A DNA stretch of 64,000 nt from Brevibacterium epidermidis NBRC 14811 (GCF_001570805.1 NZ_BCSJ01000002.1:62001-126000); one strand, 5' to 3'; numbered from the stretch's first letter, positions 17,432 to 26,607 are shown. The notes: generated by a model from the sequence alone, not told the origin. Made by a program: numbers and translations.

Positions 17432-17728
17432 ATGTCAGTCGTCGCCATCAACACTCTCACCGTCCCCGAACCGGCACGTGCCGAACTCGAGAAGCGATTC
17501 ACCGAACGCAAGCATTCGGTCGACAGCGCTCCCGGCTTCGAAGGCTTCCAGCTGCTGCGCCCCGTCTCCGGCGGTGACCAGTACTTCGTCTACACCCAGT
17601 GGGCAACCCGCGAGGACTTCGAGAACTGGCGCTCCAACCGCTCCCCCGCCCACGAGACCAACGGCAAGAAACCGGTCTCCGAGCAGGCGAATCTCCTCGA
17701 GTTCGAGGTCGTCGACCTCGGCGACTGA
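17432..17728 (+). CDS. ABM-domain protein, possible heme-degrading monooxygenase
   Basis: A 98-residue single-domain protein of the antibiotic-biosynthesis-monooxygenase fold. The pattern APGFEGFQLLRP then YFVYTQWATREDFENW is that of the HmoA/IsdG/MhuD branch, dimeric enzymes that open heme to free iron. The C-terminal part lacks an obvious second heme motif, so a general ABM function remains possible. AAAAGGAGCAACC precedes the ATG. It stands alone between the methyltransferase and the convergent trk genes, with no iron box seen. Confidence 0.7.
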   Translation: MSVVAINTLTVPEPARAELEKRFTERKHSVDSAPGFEGFQLLRPVSGGDQYFVYTQWATREDFENWRSNRSPAHETNGKKPVSEQANLLEFEVVDLGD

Positions 17729-17822
17729 CCGTTACCAGGTTCCGAGGGTCAGGCGCACGCCACCGCGGCGCCGCCTCGGCGAGTGACCGTCCCTGCAGCA
17801 ACACGAACCCAAGGGCGTCGAC

Positions 17823-18560
17823 TTATGCGTCGGCGTCCTTGTCCAATTCACTGAACGCCTCGACTTTCTTCGGACTGCCGGCCACGAGGATCTCGTCATC
17901 GGTATAGAGGGTGACATCCCGGTCGGCGATGTCCCAGAGGGAATTGCCGCGACGTTTGAACGCGACGATCGTGACGTCGTACTGAGTCCGCAGCCCCACC
18001 GAGGCCAGGGGCACGTCGGCGACGCGCACCGGCGGCGTGGTGCGTGCGAGGACGAAATCCTCGTCGATGGGCAGGAAGTCCGAGATATGTCCCCTGATCA
18101 GGTGGGCCAACCGCCTACCCATATCGTTCTCGGGACTGATGACGTTGCCGATGCCCAGCTGGTGCAGAATCTCCGCGTGGGGTTCACTGATCGCCTTCGC
18201 CCAGATGTGCCGATTGCCGAGTTTGAGGATCCGCGACGCCACGAGGATGCTCGCCTCGAGGTCGCTGCCGATGGCGATGACGACGCGGGAGACCTCGTCG
18301 ATGCCCAACTGTCGCAGCACCACCTCGTCGGTGGCATCAGCACAGGAGGCAAAGGCGATGACGTCGGCGAATTCGGCCACGACCGATTCGTCGCGGTCGA
18401 CGCCGATGACCTCGACCCCGTGTTCGGCGAGTTCACGGGCCAAAGACCCGCCGAATCGGCCGAGCCCGATCACGGCCACGGAGCCGTCCCTGGCCAAGGC
18501 GCTGGGGGCGCCGGTGAGGAACGACGCGGACCGCGCCATCCAGTTCTTCTTCTCGTTCAT
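17823..18560 (-). CDS. trkA: Potassium uptake regulatory subunit (TrkA/KtrA family)
   Basis: A 245-residue cytoplasmic RCK protein that gates a Trk/Ktr potassium channel. The N-domain has the nucleotide-binding motif VIGLGRFGGSLA (about 31-42) and the conserved acidic residue in GVDRD. The C-terminal TrkA_C domain (about 150-235) ends with EILVAGSPKKVEAF. AAAGGAC precedes the ATG. It follows the membrane subunit gene at 18633-19967 on the same strand with a 72-nt gap, so the two probably form an operon, with the channel gene first. Confidence 0.9.
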   Translation of the reverse strand: MNEKKNWMARSASFLTGAPSALARDGSVAVIGLGRFGGSLARELAEHGVEVIGVDRDESVVAEFADVIAFASCADATDEVVLRQLGIDEVSRVVIAIGSDLEASILVASRILKLGNRHIWAKAISEPHAEILHQLGIGNVISPENDMGRRLAHLIRGHISDFLPIDEDFVLARTTPPVRVADVPLASVGLRTQYDVTIVAFKRRGNSLWDIADRDVTLYTDDEILVAGSPKKVEAFSELDKDADA

Positions 18561-18632
18561 GGTCTTGTCCTTTCTGGGCCGCCTCGGCGGGGTTGTCGGC
18601 AGTCGTTGATTCGGCTCTCGATGGATCGGCCA

Positions 18633-19967
18633 TCAGCCGATCAGCGGCCGTTCCTTCGGCAGTTCGTAACGGATGGGGCGTTCTCGCAGGGCCAGGCCGG
18701 ACGCCACGGTTACCGGTCCCAGCCTGCCGAGCGCCATGGTGAGGATGAGGACGATCTGGCTGGGCGCGGACAGGTCCGCGGTGATTCCGGTCGACAGACC
18801 GACCGTGCCGAATCCGGAGATGACCTCGAAGAGGACCCGGCTGAGGCCGAACCTCGGGTCGCAGAGGAGGATGACCATCGTCGCCAGCAGCACCCAGCCG
18901 AGCGCGAGGACGATGACCGTCGTCGCCTGTCTGTGCACGTCACGGGAGATGCGGCGACCGAACAGGGTCACGGATCGTCCGCCGCTGATCTCCGTCCACG
19001 TCGTCGCCGCGAGCACCGCCATCGTCGTGATCTTCACGCCGCCTGCCGTGCCGGCCGGTCCGCCGCCGATGAGCATGAGGACGTCCGTCCCGAACCAGGT
19101 CACCGTGTGCATCTGGCTGATGTCGATCGAGTTGAACCCTGCCGTGCGCGTGATCGTCGATTGGAACGTCGCCGCTTGGATCTTCCCCCACGCGTCGAGG
19201 TGGCCCATCGTCGCGGCATTGTTCCACTCGATGACGGCGATGAAGACGGTGCCGCCGATGAGCAGAAGCGGGGTGATGACGACCATGATCCGGGTGGTCA
19301 GACCCCATTTCAGCGGGGTTCGGTACCGCCGGACGAGTTCGATGAGGACGGGATAGCCGAGCCCGCCGAGGATGACTGCCAGTCCGATCGGACCGCATAT
19401 GAAGGGGTCGGCCACGTAATCGACGAGGTTGTCCTGACGGAGCCCGAATCCGGCGTTGTTGAACGCGGAGATCGCATCCCAGATCGCATCCCAGATCGCC
19501 TGTGGCACGGGTTCGTCGTAATGGAAGAAGAACCGGAGGAACAGCGCCGAGGCGACCACGAGCTCCGTGCCGAAGGTCAGTGCCGTGATGCGCAGGACGA
19601 GCGGCTTGACGCCGCCGATCGCGTCGCTCTTCGTCTCCGAGGCCACGGATTGGCGGAGCCGGAGTCCGGCCTTTCCCGCCAGCAGCAGGGCAAGCAGTGC
19701 GGTGAGCAGGAGCACGCCGAGACCGCCGGCCTGGATGAGGCAGATGATGACGATCTGACCGAAGAGCGTGAAGTCCTGACCGGTGTCAAGGACGACAAGC
19801 CCGGTGACGCTGAGCGCCGAGGTGGCTGTGAAGAGAGCTTTGAGCAGTGAAATGCCGCCGTCGGCGACCGTGGCCGCCGGGGTCATAAGCAGAGTGGTCC
19901 CGGTGACCAATGCTGCCAGGTAGCCCGCGATCACGCGGACGATCGCTGAGCGATGTGAGCTGTGCAC
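18633..19967 (-). CDS. trkH: Trk/Ktr potassium transporter membrane subunit
   Basis: A 444-residue integral membrane protein with four pore repeats. Filter segments are visible in order: SALSVTGLVV, ISAFNNAGFGL, RTAGFNSID and FGTVGLSTG, each with the key Gly. It works with the TrkA-like subunit encoded just downstream and takes up K+ or Na+-coupled K+ for turgor and pH control. The start is a GTG at 19967; the first transmembrane helix begins about ten residues later. The gene is divergent from the APC permease gene at 20138. Confidence 0.9.
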   Translation of the reverse strand: MHSSHRSAIVRVIAGYLAALVTGTTLLMTPAATVADGGISLLKALFTATSALSVTGLVVLDTGQDFTLFGQIVIICLIQAGGLGVLLLTALLALLLAGKAGLRLRQSVASETKSDAIGGVKPLVLRITALTFGTELVVASALFLRFFFHYDEPVPQAIWDAIWDAISAFNNAGFGLRQDNLVDYVADPFICGPIGLAVILGGLGYPVLIELVRRYRTPLKWGLTTRIMVVITPLLLIGGTVFIAVIEWNNAATMGHLDAWGKIQAATFQSTITRTAGFNSIDISQMHTVTWFGTDVLMLIGGGPAGTAGGVKITTMAVLAATTWTEISGGRSVTLFGRRISRDVHRQATTVIVLALGWVLLATMVILLCDPRFGLSRVLFEVISGFGTVGLSTGITADLSAPSQIVLILTMALGRLGPVTVASGLALRERPIRYELPKERPLIG

Positions 19968-20137
19968 CAGACGGAATGCAGCACCATTGCAACGGTTCGG
20001 GATCCCGTGCAGACAACTCCCCGGTAATGGTCAGAATCCTGCTACTCTGCCTTATCGGAACTGCCGCGATTCGGCTCATGCCCGCGGCACGGCCCAGCAT
20101 CTGTTCGTCCATCCACAGAGAAGTGTCGAGGAACCCC

Positions 20138-21592
20138 ATGAGTCAATCGCAGTCAACAACTACAGATCGAGACCACGGCTTCGTCAAGGCCCTCGGCTCG
20201 ATCGATGCGCTCTTCATCGGCTTCGGTGCCATGATCGGCTTCGGCTGGGTCGTCCTCACCGGTGAATGGCTGTCCGGCGCCGGCACCATGGGCGCCATCC
20301 TCGCCTTCGTCGTCGGCGGCATCATCATGTGCTTCGTCGGAACCGTGTACTCCGAACTCGTCGCAGCCATGCCGCATGCCGGCGGTGAGCACAACTACCT
20401 CATCCGGGCAATGGGGCCACAGGTGTCCCTCTTCGGTTCGTGGGCGATCACCGGCGGCTACATCAGCGTCGTCATGTTCGAAGCCGTCGCCGTGCCGAAG
20501 ACCGCTCTCTACCTCTTCCCGAACCTCGAGTTCGTCAAACTGTGGACGATCGCCGACTTCGATGTGTATCTCACCTGGGCGCTCGTCGGCACGGTCACCG
20601 CGATCATCATCTCCTGGATCAACATCCGCGGTGTCAAGGTCGCGTCCCTCGTCCAGACCTTCGTCGTCTCCTTCCTCATCATCGTCGCCCTCATGCTTCT
20701 GGCCGGCGGACTGGTCGGCGGAGAAGCCGCCAACGCCGAGCCGCTGTTCACCGGCGGAGGTTCAGGTTTCATCGCCGTCGTCGCGGTCGTGCCGTTCCTC
20801 TTCGTCGGCTTCGACGTCATCCCGCAGTCCGCTGAGGAGATCAACCTGCCGCCGAAGAAGATCGGCAAACTCGTCGTCGCCTCGGTGTTCATGGCCATCG
20901 CCTTCTACGTCATCATCATCTGGATGACGTCGCTGGCCATGCCCGCGTCTGAACTGGCCGCGCACGATCTCGTCACCGCGGACGCACTGGCAGCCATGTT
21001 CAATTCCGCGTTCTGGGGCAAGCTCGTCATCGCCGGCGGTCTGGCCGGAATCATCACTTCGTGGAACGCCTTCCTCATGGGCTCGTCCCGCCTCATGTGG
21101 GCGATGGCTACGGCCGGAATGATCCCCGCCTGGTTCGGCAAACTGCACCCGCGCTACCGCACCCCGGTCAACTCGATCCTCTTCATCGGAGCGCTCTCCG
21201 CCCTCGCACCGTTCCTCGGTTCGGCGGCCTTGGGATGGATCGTCGACGCAGGTTCGCCGGCGATCGTCATCGCCTACTTCCTCGTCAGCGTCGCGTTCCT
21301 GGTCCTGCGCAAGCGCGAACCGGCGATGGACCGTCCGCTGCGCATCGGCGGCCAGGGCACCTCCGGTTTCACCATCGGTGTCATCTCGGCCGTGCTCACG
21401 CTCATCCTGTTCGTCCTCTACCTGCCGATCACCCCGTTCTCTGCCCAGCTCGCGTGGCAGTCGTGGGCGATGTTCGGTGTGTGGCTGATCATCGGCATCG
21501 TCTTCATGTTCCGGCTGCCGCGCGGCGTCAAGGCAGGCCCGAACGCCGAGAACGAGCTCCTCGCGAAGGTCAGGGCCCTCCGCGGAAAGTGA
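20138..21592 (+). CDS. APC-superfamily amino acid/amine permease
   Basis: A 484-residue membrane protein with about 12 predicted helices. The first helix contains the APC substrate loop GFGAMIGFGWVV, and PFLFVGFDVIPQSAEEI matches the sixth-helix region of the family. AGGAA precedes the ATG at 20138; the reading frame extends further upstream without a ribosome site. The substrate is unknown. The convergent DmdA/GcvT-like gene and the MetF gene nearby suggest uptake of a methylated amino acid or amine for that pathway, which is inference from position only. Confidence 0.8.
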   Translation: MSQSQSTTTDRDHGFVKALGSIDALFIGFGAMIGFGWVVLTGEWLSGAGTMGAILAFVVGGIIMCFVGTVYSELVAAMPHAGGEHNYLIRAMGPQVSLFGSWAITGGYISVVMFEAVAVPKTALYLFPNLEFVKLWTIADFDVYLTWALVGTVTAIIISWINIRGVKVASLVQTFVVSFLIIVALMLLAGGLVGGEAANAEPLFTGGGSGFIAVVAVVPFLFVGFDVIPQSAEEINLPPKKIGKLVVASVFMAIAFYVIIIWMTSLAMPASELAAHDLVTADALAAMFNSAFWGKLVIAGGLAGIITSWNAFLMGSSRLMWAMATAGMIPAWFGKLHPRYRTPVNSILFIGALSALAPFLGSAALGWIVDAGSPAIVIAYFLVSVAFLVLRKREPAMDRPLRIGGQGTSGFTIGVISAVLTLILFVLYLPITPFSAQLAWQSWAMFGVWLIIGIVFMFRLPRGVKAGPNAENELLAKVRALRGK

Positions 21593-21954
21593 TCGCGGGA
21601 GCTATCCCTCACCGCTAGCGGCACTCCGCACCGTTAGCTGCACACCGCACAAGTGCTCGCACCCCTCACCTTCAGCGACATATCACCCCTTTGCAACGGG
21701 GTGGTGAGCCACTGAGAGTGTGGGGTGCTTCGCTATATGTAGGAGGTGCCACTAAGGGTGAGGGGTGCCGGCATTGCCAGCGGGAGGATTCGGCACTTGC
21801 GGTGCGTGATGCCGACGCTCTGCGGACCGAGCTGCGCCCGAACACTCGCGGGCGACCAAACGCGCCGACCGCGCGTACGTCTCTTGCCATGCGAACGCGG
21901 CCGCCGGCTTTGCGCAACGGCGACCGCGCTCGGCTTCGGGGAGCGGGAGTCGGC
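21593..21954. other. Intergenic region with an imperfect hairpin
   Basis: These 362 bases separate the convergent permease and DmdA-like genes. I see no supported gene. The part 21659-21769 can fold into a long imperfect hairpin (next entry). The right half (21780-21950) is GC-rich and featureless to my reading. Confidence 0.4.
21659..21769. repeat. Long imperfect inverted repeat, possible two-way terminator
   Basis: GCACCCCTCACCTT (21659-21672) can pair with AAGGGTGAGGGGTGC (21755-21769). Inside, ACATAT pairs with ATATGT, and CACCCC pairs with GGGGTG around 21684-21703. It lies between two convergent genes. Confidence 0.45.
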
Positions 21955-23259
21955 TCAGACGGCGGCGTCGAGGCCGCGCATCTTCAGGCGCTCACGCTGG
22001 TTGGGGTTCACGCTCGGGCGGAACGGCATCTCGACCACCTCGGCGCGAACCGGGACTCCGGGAGTATCGGCGAACGGTTCCGGCAGATGCACCCAGTATT
22101 CGGCGCCGAGCTCGGTTCCTGAGACCGGCACATGGGCCATGGCGATATTCGCTTCGAGCTCCGGCGAATACCACGGTGAGGTCACGTATCCGACCGCCTC
22201 GCCATCAGCCGTGGCGGAGACGAGCCAGAAGTCCGGCGCGTAGTCGGTGATCGGCTTGCCGCCGACCAGCAGACCCACCAGCTGCGTGCGATAGGGCGGC
22301 GTTCCGGCTTCGATCAGCCCGCGCACCTCCTCGAGCTTGGCCTTGCCGATATAGTCGGCCTCCTTCTTCCGCGGCACCTGGTAGGACAGGTTGACCTGGA
22401 ACGGGAGAGTCTCGAAGTCCATGTCCTGACCCCACGAGAGGATACCGGCGGCGATCCTGCGGTGGTGGCTGGGAGCGACGACCTTGAGGTTGTACGGGGC
22501 TCCGGCTTCCAGCACGGCGTTCCACATATCCTCGGCGTACTTCGTCGCATCCTTGAGGTAGATCTCGTAGCCCTTCTCACCGGTGAATCCGGTCTGGGAG
22601 ATGATGACGTCGCGGCCGCCGACCTGGGCTTCCATGAGTCCGTAGCTCGGCAGTGTGCGTCCCTCCTCTCCGACGAGATCGGCGATGACGTCGACTGACT
22701 TCGGGCCCTGGACCTGCACGGGCGAGACGTCGATCTCGGCGATCGTGACGTCGAACCGACCGCCGACGTTGACTCCCTGCAGCCAGAGCATGAGGTCGGT
22801 GTCGGAGAGGCTGAACCAGAACTCGTCGATGCCGACCCGCAGGAGGATCGGATCGTTGAGGATGCCTCCGGCTTCGTTGCACAGGATGACGTAGCGGGCG
22901 CGCATCACTGGGATCTTCGTTGCGTCACGGGTGATGACGAAGTTGACGAACGCCTCGGCGTCGGGACCCTTGACCTGGATCTGCCGTTCGACGGCGACGT
23001 TCCACAAGGTCACATCGTTGACGAGGGACTGGTACTCGGCCATCATCCCGCCCTCGTCGCGGGGGATGTAGCCACGCGGGTGGTACATCCGGTTGTAGAT
23101 CGACGCCCGCCAGCATCCCTGCTGCATGGACAGTTCCCAGTAAGGGGACTTGCGAACTCGGGTGTCGATGAGCATTTCGACCGGGGTCGGGCCGGACTGA
23201 CGTAGGTTGATCGGGACTTGCCTGTCACTTTGGTCCACTGTGGGGACATTGTTGTCCAT
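21955..23259 (-). CDS. DmdA/GcvT-like tetrahydrofolate-dependent demethylase
   Basis: A 434-residue protein of the aminomethyltransferase fold. Segments such as RVRKSPYWE, VERQIQVKGPDAEAFV, ILNDPILLRV, DVSPVQVQGPKSVDV and QTGFTGEKGYEIYL resemble the DMSP demethylase DmdA more than glycine-cleavage GcvT. This branch moves a methyl group from S-, O- or N-methyl compounds to tetrahydrofolate. It is about 60 residues longer than DmdA. The divergent metF gene can oxidise the resulting methyl-folate. AGGGGGAA precedes the ATG. Flanking genes are an APC permease and two IclR regulators. The substrate is open: DMSP, a betaine-type compound or a methoxy-aromatic. Confidence 0.75.
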   Translation of the reverse strand: MDNNVPTVDQSDRQVPINLRQSGPTPVEMLIDTRVRKSPYWELSMQQGCWRASIYNRMYHPRGYIPRDEGGMMAEYQSLVNDVTLWNVAVERQIQVKGPDAEAFVNFVITRDATKIPVMRARYVILCNEAGGILNDPILLRVGIDEFWFSLSDTDLMLWLQGVNVGGRFDVTIAEIDVSPVQVQGPKSVDVIADLVGEEGRTLPSYGLMEAQVGGRDVIISQTGFTGEKGYEIYLKDATKYAEDMWNAVLEAGAPYNLKVVAPSHHRRIAAGILSWGQDMDFETLPFQVNLSYQVPRKKEADYIGKAKLEEVRGLIEAGTPPYRTQLVGLLVGGKPITDYAPDFWLVSATADGEAVGYVTSPWYSPELEANIAMAHVPVSGTELGAEYWVHLPEPFADTPGVPVRAEVVEMPFRPSVNPNQRERLKMRGLDAAV

Positions 23260-23289
23260 GGTGTTCCCCCTGCTCGCACAGTTTTATAT

Positions 23290-23309
23290 TATGGAACTCG
23301 ATTCCCATA
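23290..23309. promoter_or_regulatory. Operator-like palindrome in the gcvT-like/metF divergent promoter
   Basis: TATGGAACTCGATTCCCATA is symmetric at 16 of 20 positions, the size and form of an IclR-family site. It lies just upstream of a TATAAT -10 box (23317-23322) that points toward metF. A nearby IclR gene (24295-25044 or 25163-25939) is the likely partner. Confidence 0.5.
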
Positions 23310-23316
23310 TCATGGG

Positions 23317-23322
23317 TATAAT
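23317..23322 (+). promoter_or_regulatory. -10 box of the metF promoter
   Basis: A perfect TATAAT about 80 bases upstream of the metF start. The -35 region would overlap the palindrome at 23290-23309. Confidence 0.55.
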
Positions 23323-23403
23323 GAGTGTAGGATCGAAGGCAACGGGACGCAAGGGACTCGCGCTTGCGAGTTTCATGAATCGACCTCCGAGAAGGAGACG
23401 AGG

Positions 23404-24264
23404 ATGTCACAGTCAACGCTGCGCAGGCTGTTGAGCACCGCCCGCTACGAGGTTCTGCCCACGGCCGGAATCGTCGAGCGCGTCGAAGAGTACGTGGCTC
23501 CCGGCCGCGAGATCACGGTGACCGCGTCGACGGGGCTGACACTTGAGGCGACGCTGTCCACGGCCGAGCAGCTCCAAGCCCTGGGATTCCGTGCCGTGCC
23601 TCACCTGGCCGCGCGGATGATCCACGGCAGACCCGAGCTCACGGAGATCGTCGATCGCCTCGCCGAGGCGGCTGTGGACCGGATCTTCGTCCCCGCGGGG
23701 GACGCCACTCCCCCGGCCGGCGGGTACGTCGGTGCGCACGACCTCCTCGTCGATCTTTCGAGCATGGCCGCACCGTTCCAACACATCGGGGTCAGCGCCT
23801 ATCCGGAATCGCACCCGATCATCCCCGATGATGTGACCGTTCAGGCCATGTGGGACAAACGCGACTACGCCACACACCTGGTGTCGAACCTGTGCTTCGA
23901 CCCGGCCGCCGTCGCCTCGTGGGTGGCCAGGGTGCGAGCGCGCGGGATCGAACTGCCGCTGGTCCTCGGCATCGCTGGGAAGGTGGAGCTGGCGAAGCTC
24001 GCCCGGGTCGCCACGAAGATCGGAGTGGGCGAGTCCACGCGATTCCTGCGTAAGAACACAGCGACGTTCACGCGGATGGCCAAGCCCGGCGGCTACAACC
24101 CGCGGAAGTTCCTCGACAAGGTCGGCCCGGTTCTCGACGACCCGAATATGGGCGTCGCCGGTCTGCACATCTATACGTTCAATCAGATCAAGGACACCGA
24201 GGTCTGGCGCCGTAAGCAGCTCGCGGCTCTCGGTGGCGCCGAAGAGGTCTCGACTGCGTGGTGA
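23404..24264 (+). CDS. Methylenetetrahydrofolate reductase (MetF family)
   Basis: A 286-residue MTHFR-fold protein. MetF links 5-methyl- and 5,10-methylene-tetrahydrofolate using FAD. Recognisable parts are VTASTGLTLEATLSTAEQL, VPHLAARMIHG, GVSAYPESHPI and the C-terminal GLHIYTFNQI. The first eukaryote-like motifs of housekeeping MetF are weak. With the divergent DmdA-like gene, it probably runs in the oxidative direction to clear methyl-folate made by demethylation, rather than serving methionine synthesis. AGAAGGAGACGAGG precedes the ATG at 23404. A TATAAT box and an IclR-type palindrome lie upstream. Confidence 0.8.
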   Translation: MSQSTLRRLLSTARYEVLPTAGIVERVEEYVAPGREITVTASTGLTLEATLSTAEQLQALGFRAVPHLAARMIHGRPELTEIVDRLAEAAVDRIFVPAGDATPPAGGYVGAHDLLVDLSSMAAPFQHIGVSAYPESHPIIPDDVTVQAMWDKRDYATHLVSNLCFDPAAVASWVARVRARGIELPLVLGIAGKVELAKLARVATKIGVGESTRFLRKNTATFTRMAKPGGYNPRKFLDKVGPVLDDPNMGVAGLHIYTFNQIKDTEVWRRKQLAALGGAEEVSTAW

Positions 24265-24294
24265 GCCTTCCTCCCCGGTCGGCGAATGTTCTGC

Positions 24295-25044
24295 CTACCG
24301 GTGGGTGACCTTGCGCTTGAGAGTGCGAGAGAGCAGACCGGCTTCGTCGACGAGCAGTTCGCCGAGGCGGTCGTGGTGTTCGGCGATGCGCATCGTCGGT
24401 CCGGAGATTCCCACAGCGGCGACGACGTCTCCGTCGATGCCGAACACCGGTGCGGCCAGTGCGTCAAGGCCGATCTCGAACTCTTCGTGGACGATGGCGA
24501 ATCCGCGGTTGCGCACCGTCTCGAGGTCGTCGGTGAGCTCCTTGCGTGAGCCCAGGGTCTTCTCTGTGCGGCGCTCCAGCCGACCCGTCGGCAGCGGGAT
24601 CACGTCGTAGGCGAACATGACCTTGCCCAGCGCCGAGCAGTGCGGCGGCACTTCGACATCGGCCCAGTTCGTGGCACCGAGGACGAAGGTCGAATCGACC
24701 TGAGCGACCTGGACGACACCTTTGGGTCCCGGCATGGCGAGGTTGACGGTCTCACCGGTCTCCTCGCTGAGACGCTGCAGGGTCGGATCTGCCGCGGAGA
24801 CGAGGTTCTCGACCCGGTCGAAGCGGGAAGCGTAGGTCGCGAACAGCGATCCACCGCGGTAGAGGCCGTCGCCGTCACGTTCGACCAGACCGTTGCGTTC
24901 GAGGGCGGAGAGCAGGCGGGAGACAGTCGAGCGAGCCAATGCGGTCTCTTCGACCACTTCGGTGTAGGAGATCGGGTCGTCGGACCTCACGACCAACGAC
25001 AGAATCTCTGCCGCCCTGTCGATCGACTGGGTCCCATTGCTCAT
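24295..25044 (-). CDS. IclR-family transcriptional regulator
   Basis: A 249-residue regulator. The N-terminal winged HTH (about 5-65) has ETALARSTVSRLLSALERNG, and the C-terminal GAF-like effector domain contains the typical CSALGKVMFAYD segment and the ending FGIDGDVVAAVGISGPTMR. IclR proteins usually control one nearby catabolic operon and bind a small carboxylate. It converges with metF and is divergent from a second IclR gene at 25163. The start MSNGTQ at 25044 is preferred over an upstream in-frame ATG because the HTH begins directly after it. The likely target is the metF/demethylase promoter. Confidence 0.85.
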   Translation of the reverse strand: MSNGTQSIDRAAEILSLVVRSDDPISYTEVVEETALARSTVSRLLSALERNGLVERDGDGLYRGGSLFATYASRFDRVENLVSAADPTLQRLSEETGETVNLAMPGPKGVVQVAQVDSTFVLGATNWADVEVPPHCSALGKVMFAYDVIPLPTGRLERRTEKTLGSRKELTDDLETVRNRGFAIVHEEFEIGLDALAAPVFGIDGDVVAAVGISGPTMRIAEHHDRLGELLVDEAGLLSRTLKRKVTHR

Positions 25045-25162
25045 CGTGCTCAGCTCCGTCGGGGAAAGTGAGTCAGCGGATTCGAGGCCCGCCGACCGCA
25101 CTCACCCTACCGCACACCCTCAGACCCTGGCCGGGTTGCGGCATGTGCGTTACAGTTTCGAA

Positions 25163-25939
25163 ATGAGCAACAAGGAAGCGGGCTCGGGCGGCGTCCAATC
25201 AGTGGATCGGGCCGTGACGATCCTCGAGATCATCGCCCGCACCGGGCTCGCCGGGATCACCGAGATCGCCGGTGAACTCGGGGTGCACAAATCGACGGCT
25301 TCGCGCATCGTCTCCACCCTCGAGGCCCGTGGACTCGTCGAACAGGATCACCACCGCGGCAGATACCGCTTGGGACTGTCCATTCTCCGTCTCGCCGGAG
25401 CGACGACCGCACGCCTCGACATCGTCCAGGAGGCCCGCCCGATCACCAAGATGCTCGCCGAGGCGACCGGAGAGACGATCAATGTCGCCGTCCTCTCCGA
25501 CGGCGCCGCCCTCTACCTCGATCAGGCTTCGTCGACGTCCTCGGTGCAGAGCCACAACTGGGTCGGTCAGCGCATTCCCCTGCATGCGACTTCCAACGGC
25601 AAGGTTCTGCTCTCCGGTCTGAGCGAGGCCGGCATCCGGGAGGCTCTGGGCGCGAAGCTGACCCGCTATACCCCGCATACGGTGACCTCGGTTCCGCAGC
25701 TGCTCACTCAGGTCGCCGAGGTGGCCGCCACCGGATTCTCTCTCGTCATCGATGAGCTCGAGGTCGGGCTGACCGCGGTGTCCGCGCCCGTGCGCAATGC
25801 TCACGGAGATGTCATCGCTTCGATCTCGGCGTCGGGACCGAGCTTCCGATTCACCGCGGACAAGGTCACGTCCGCCAAAGATCTGCTCACTCAGGCCGCT
25901 GCCGACATCTCCGCCCGCCTCGGCTGGCGCGAGCACTGA
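25163..25939 (+). CDS. IclR-family transcriptional regulator
   Basis: A 258-residue regulator with an N-terminal winged HTH (LGVHKSTASRIVSTLEARG) and a C-terminal effector domain (PLHATSNGKVLLSG; AHGDVIASISASGPSFR). TACAGT ends 6 nt before the ATG and no Shine-Dalgarno sequence is present, so the mRNA is probably leaderless. It is divergent from another IclR gene with 118 bases between starts. The likely targets are the one-carbon genes to the left or the dimethylglycine-dehydrogenase operon to the right; the sequence does not decide. Confidence 0.85.
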   Translation: MSNKEAGSGGVQSVDRAVTILEIIARTGLAGITEIAGELGVHKSTASRIVSTLEARGLVEQDHHRGRYRLGLSILRLAGATTARLDIVQEARPITKMLAEATGETINVAVLSDGAALYLDQASSTSSVQSHNWVGQRIPLHATSNGKVLLSGLSEAGIREALGAKLTRYTPHTVTSVPQLLTQVAEVAATGFSLVIDELEVGLTAVSAPVRNAHGDVIASISASGPSFRFTADKVTSAKDLLTQAAADISARLGWREH

Positions 25940-26013
25940 ACCACCGCGAACACTGAGCCACGCGAAACCGGCACTGACGCGCTGACGTCGGACCCGCCTC
26001 GGCGAGGGTGAAG

Positions 26014-26607
26014 TCAGTCGAGAACGTACGTGGTGCCGTTGTCGATGCTCTCGACTGCACGACGAAAGAGATTGCCCACGGCTTCGTCCGAGGCCGGCGG
26101 GAATCCGGGGAAGAAGTCGTGGAAGTGCGTGGCGGTCTCGAGGACGGTCGGGCTGGCGACGTTGATGCGGATGCCACGCGGCATCTCACCGGCAGCGGCC
26201 ATGACGAATGATTCGATGGCTCCGCTGGCCATCGCGGCAGCTGAACCTGTGGGGATGGCCGCGCGAGCCGTCACACCTGTCGTCAGGGTGATCGATCCGC
26301 CGTCCCTGACATGGGACAGGCCGATGCGCACGAGGTCGAGCTGGGCGAGCGTCTTGCCGTAGAAGCCGGATTCGAAGTCCTCGCGGGTCAGTTCGGTGAC
26401 CGGTTTGAATGGGACGTGTCCGGCCGTGCAGATGATGGCATCGACATCGCCGACCTCGGTGAACAGCTTCTCGATCGTCGCCGGGTCGTCGAGGTCGACC
26501 GATGGGGTCGTGCTGCGTCCGACCTGGATGAGTTCGTGCTTGCCTTCGAGCGCGCGGACCGCCGCGGTTCCGACGTGTCCATTGGCTCCGATGATGAGTA
26601 CCTTCAT
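26014..26607 (-). CDS. Short-chain dehydrogenase/reductase, short form
   Basis: A 197-residue SDR-like protein. The nucleotide motif is GANGHVG near the N-terminus, and the second strand is followed by GRSTTPSVDLDDP, which suggests NADP. The usual catalytic YxxxK is not evident; the corresponding region reads AMASGAIESFVMAAAGEM. The enzyme may therefore be an atypical SDR. GAGGAGAC precedes the ATG. It is divergent from the LysR gene at 26775, and LysR/SDR pairs of this type are common in actinobacteria. The substrate is unknown. Confidence 0.75.
   Translation of the reverse strand: MKVLIIGANGHVGTAAVRALEGKHELIQVGRSTTPSVDLDDPATIEKLFTEVGDVDAIICTAGHVPFKPVTELTREDFESGFYGKTLAQLDLVRIGLSHVRDGGSITLTTGVTARAAIPTGSAAAMASGAIESFVMAAAGEMPRGIRINVASPTVLETATHFHDFFPGFPPASDEAVGNLFRRAVESIDNGTTYVLD

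Noticed and set aside
19470..19500. Tandem GATCGCATCCCA repeat in trkH as a possible pore insertion
   Set aside because: The resulting AIWDAIWDAIS has the same length as the corresponding part of ordinary Trk/Ktr proteins, so nothing is inserted.
18087..19850. Long open frame on the plus strand, antisense to trkH/trkA
   Set aside because: Its protein is a run of Asp, Arg, Gly and His without any family pattern, while the minus-strand frame gives clear Trk proteins. Long antisense frames are usual in GC-rich genes.
23260..23403. Glycine or SAM riboswitch before the gcvT-like or metF gene
   Set aside because: The region is short and AT-rich and lacks the conserved cores; a promoter with a palindromic operator explains it better.
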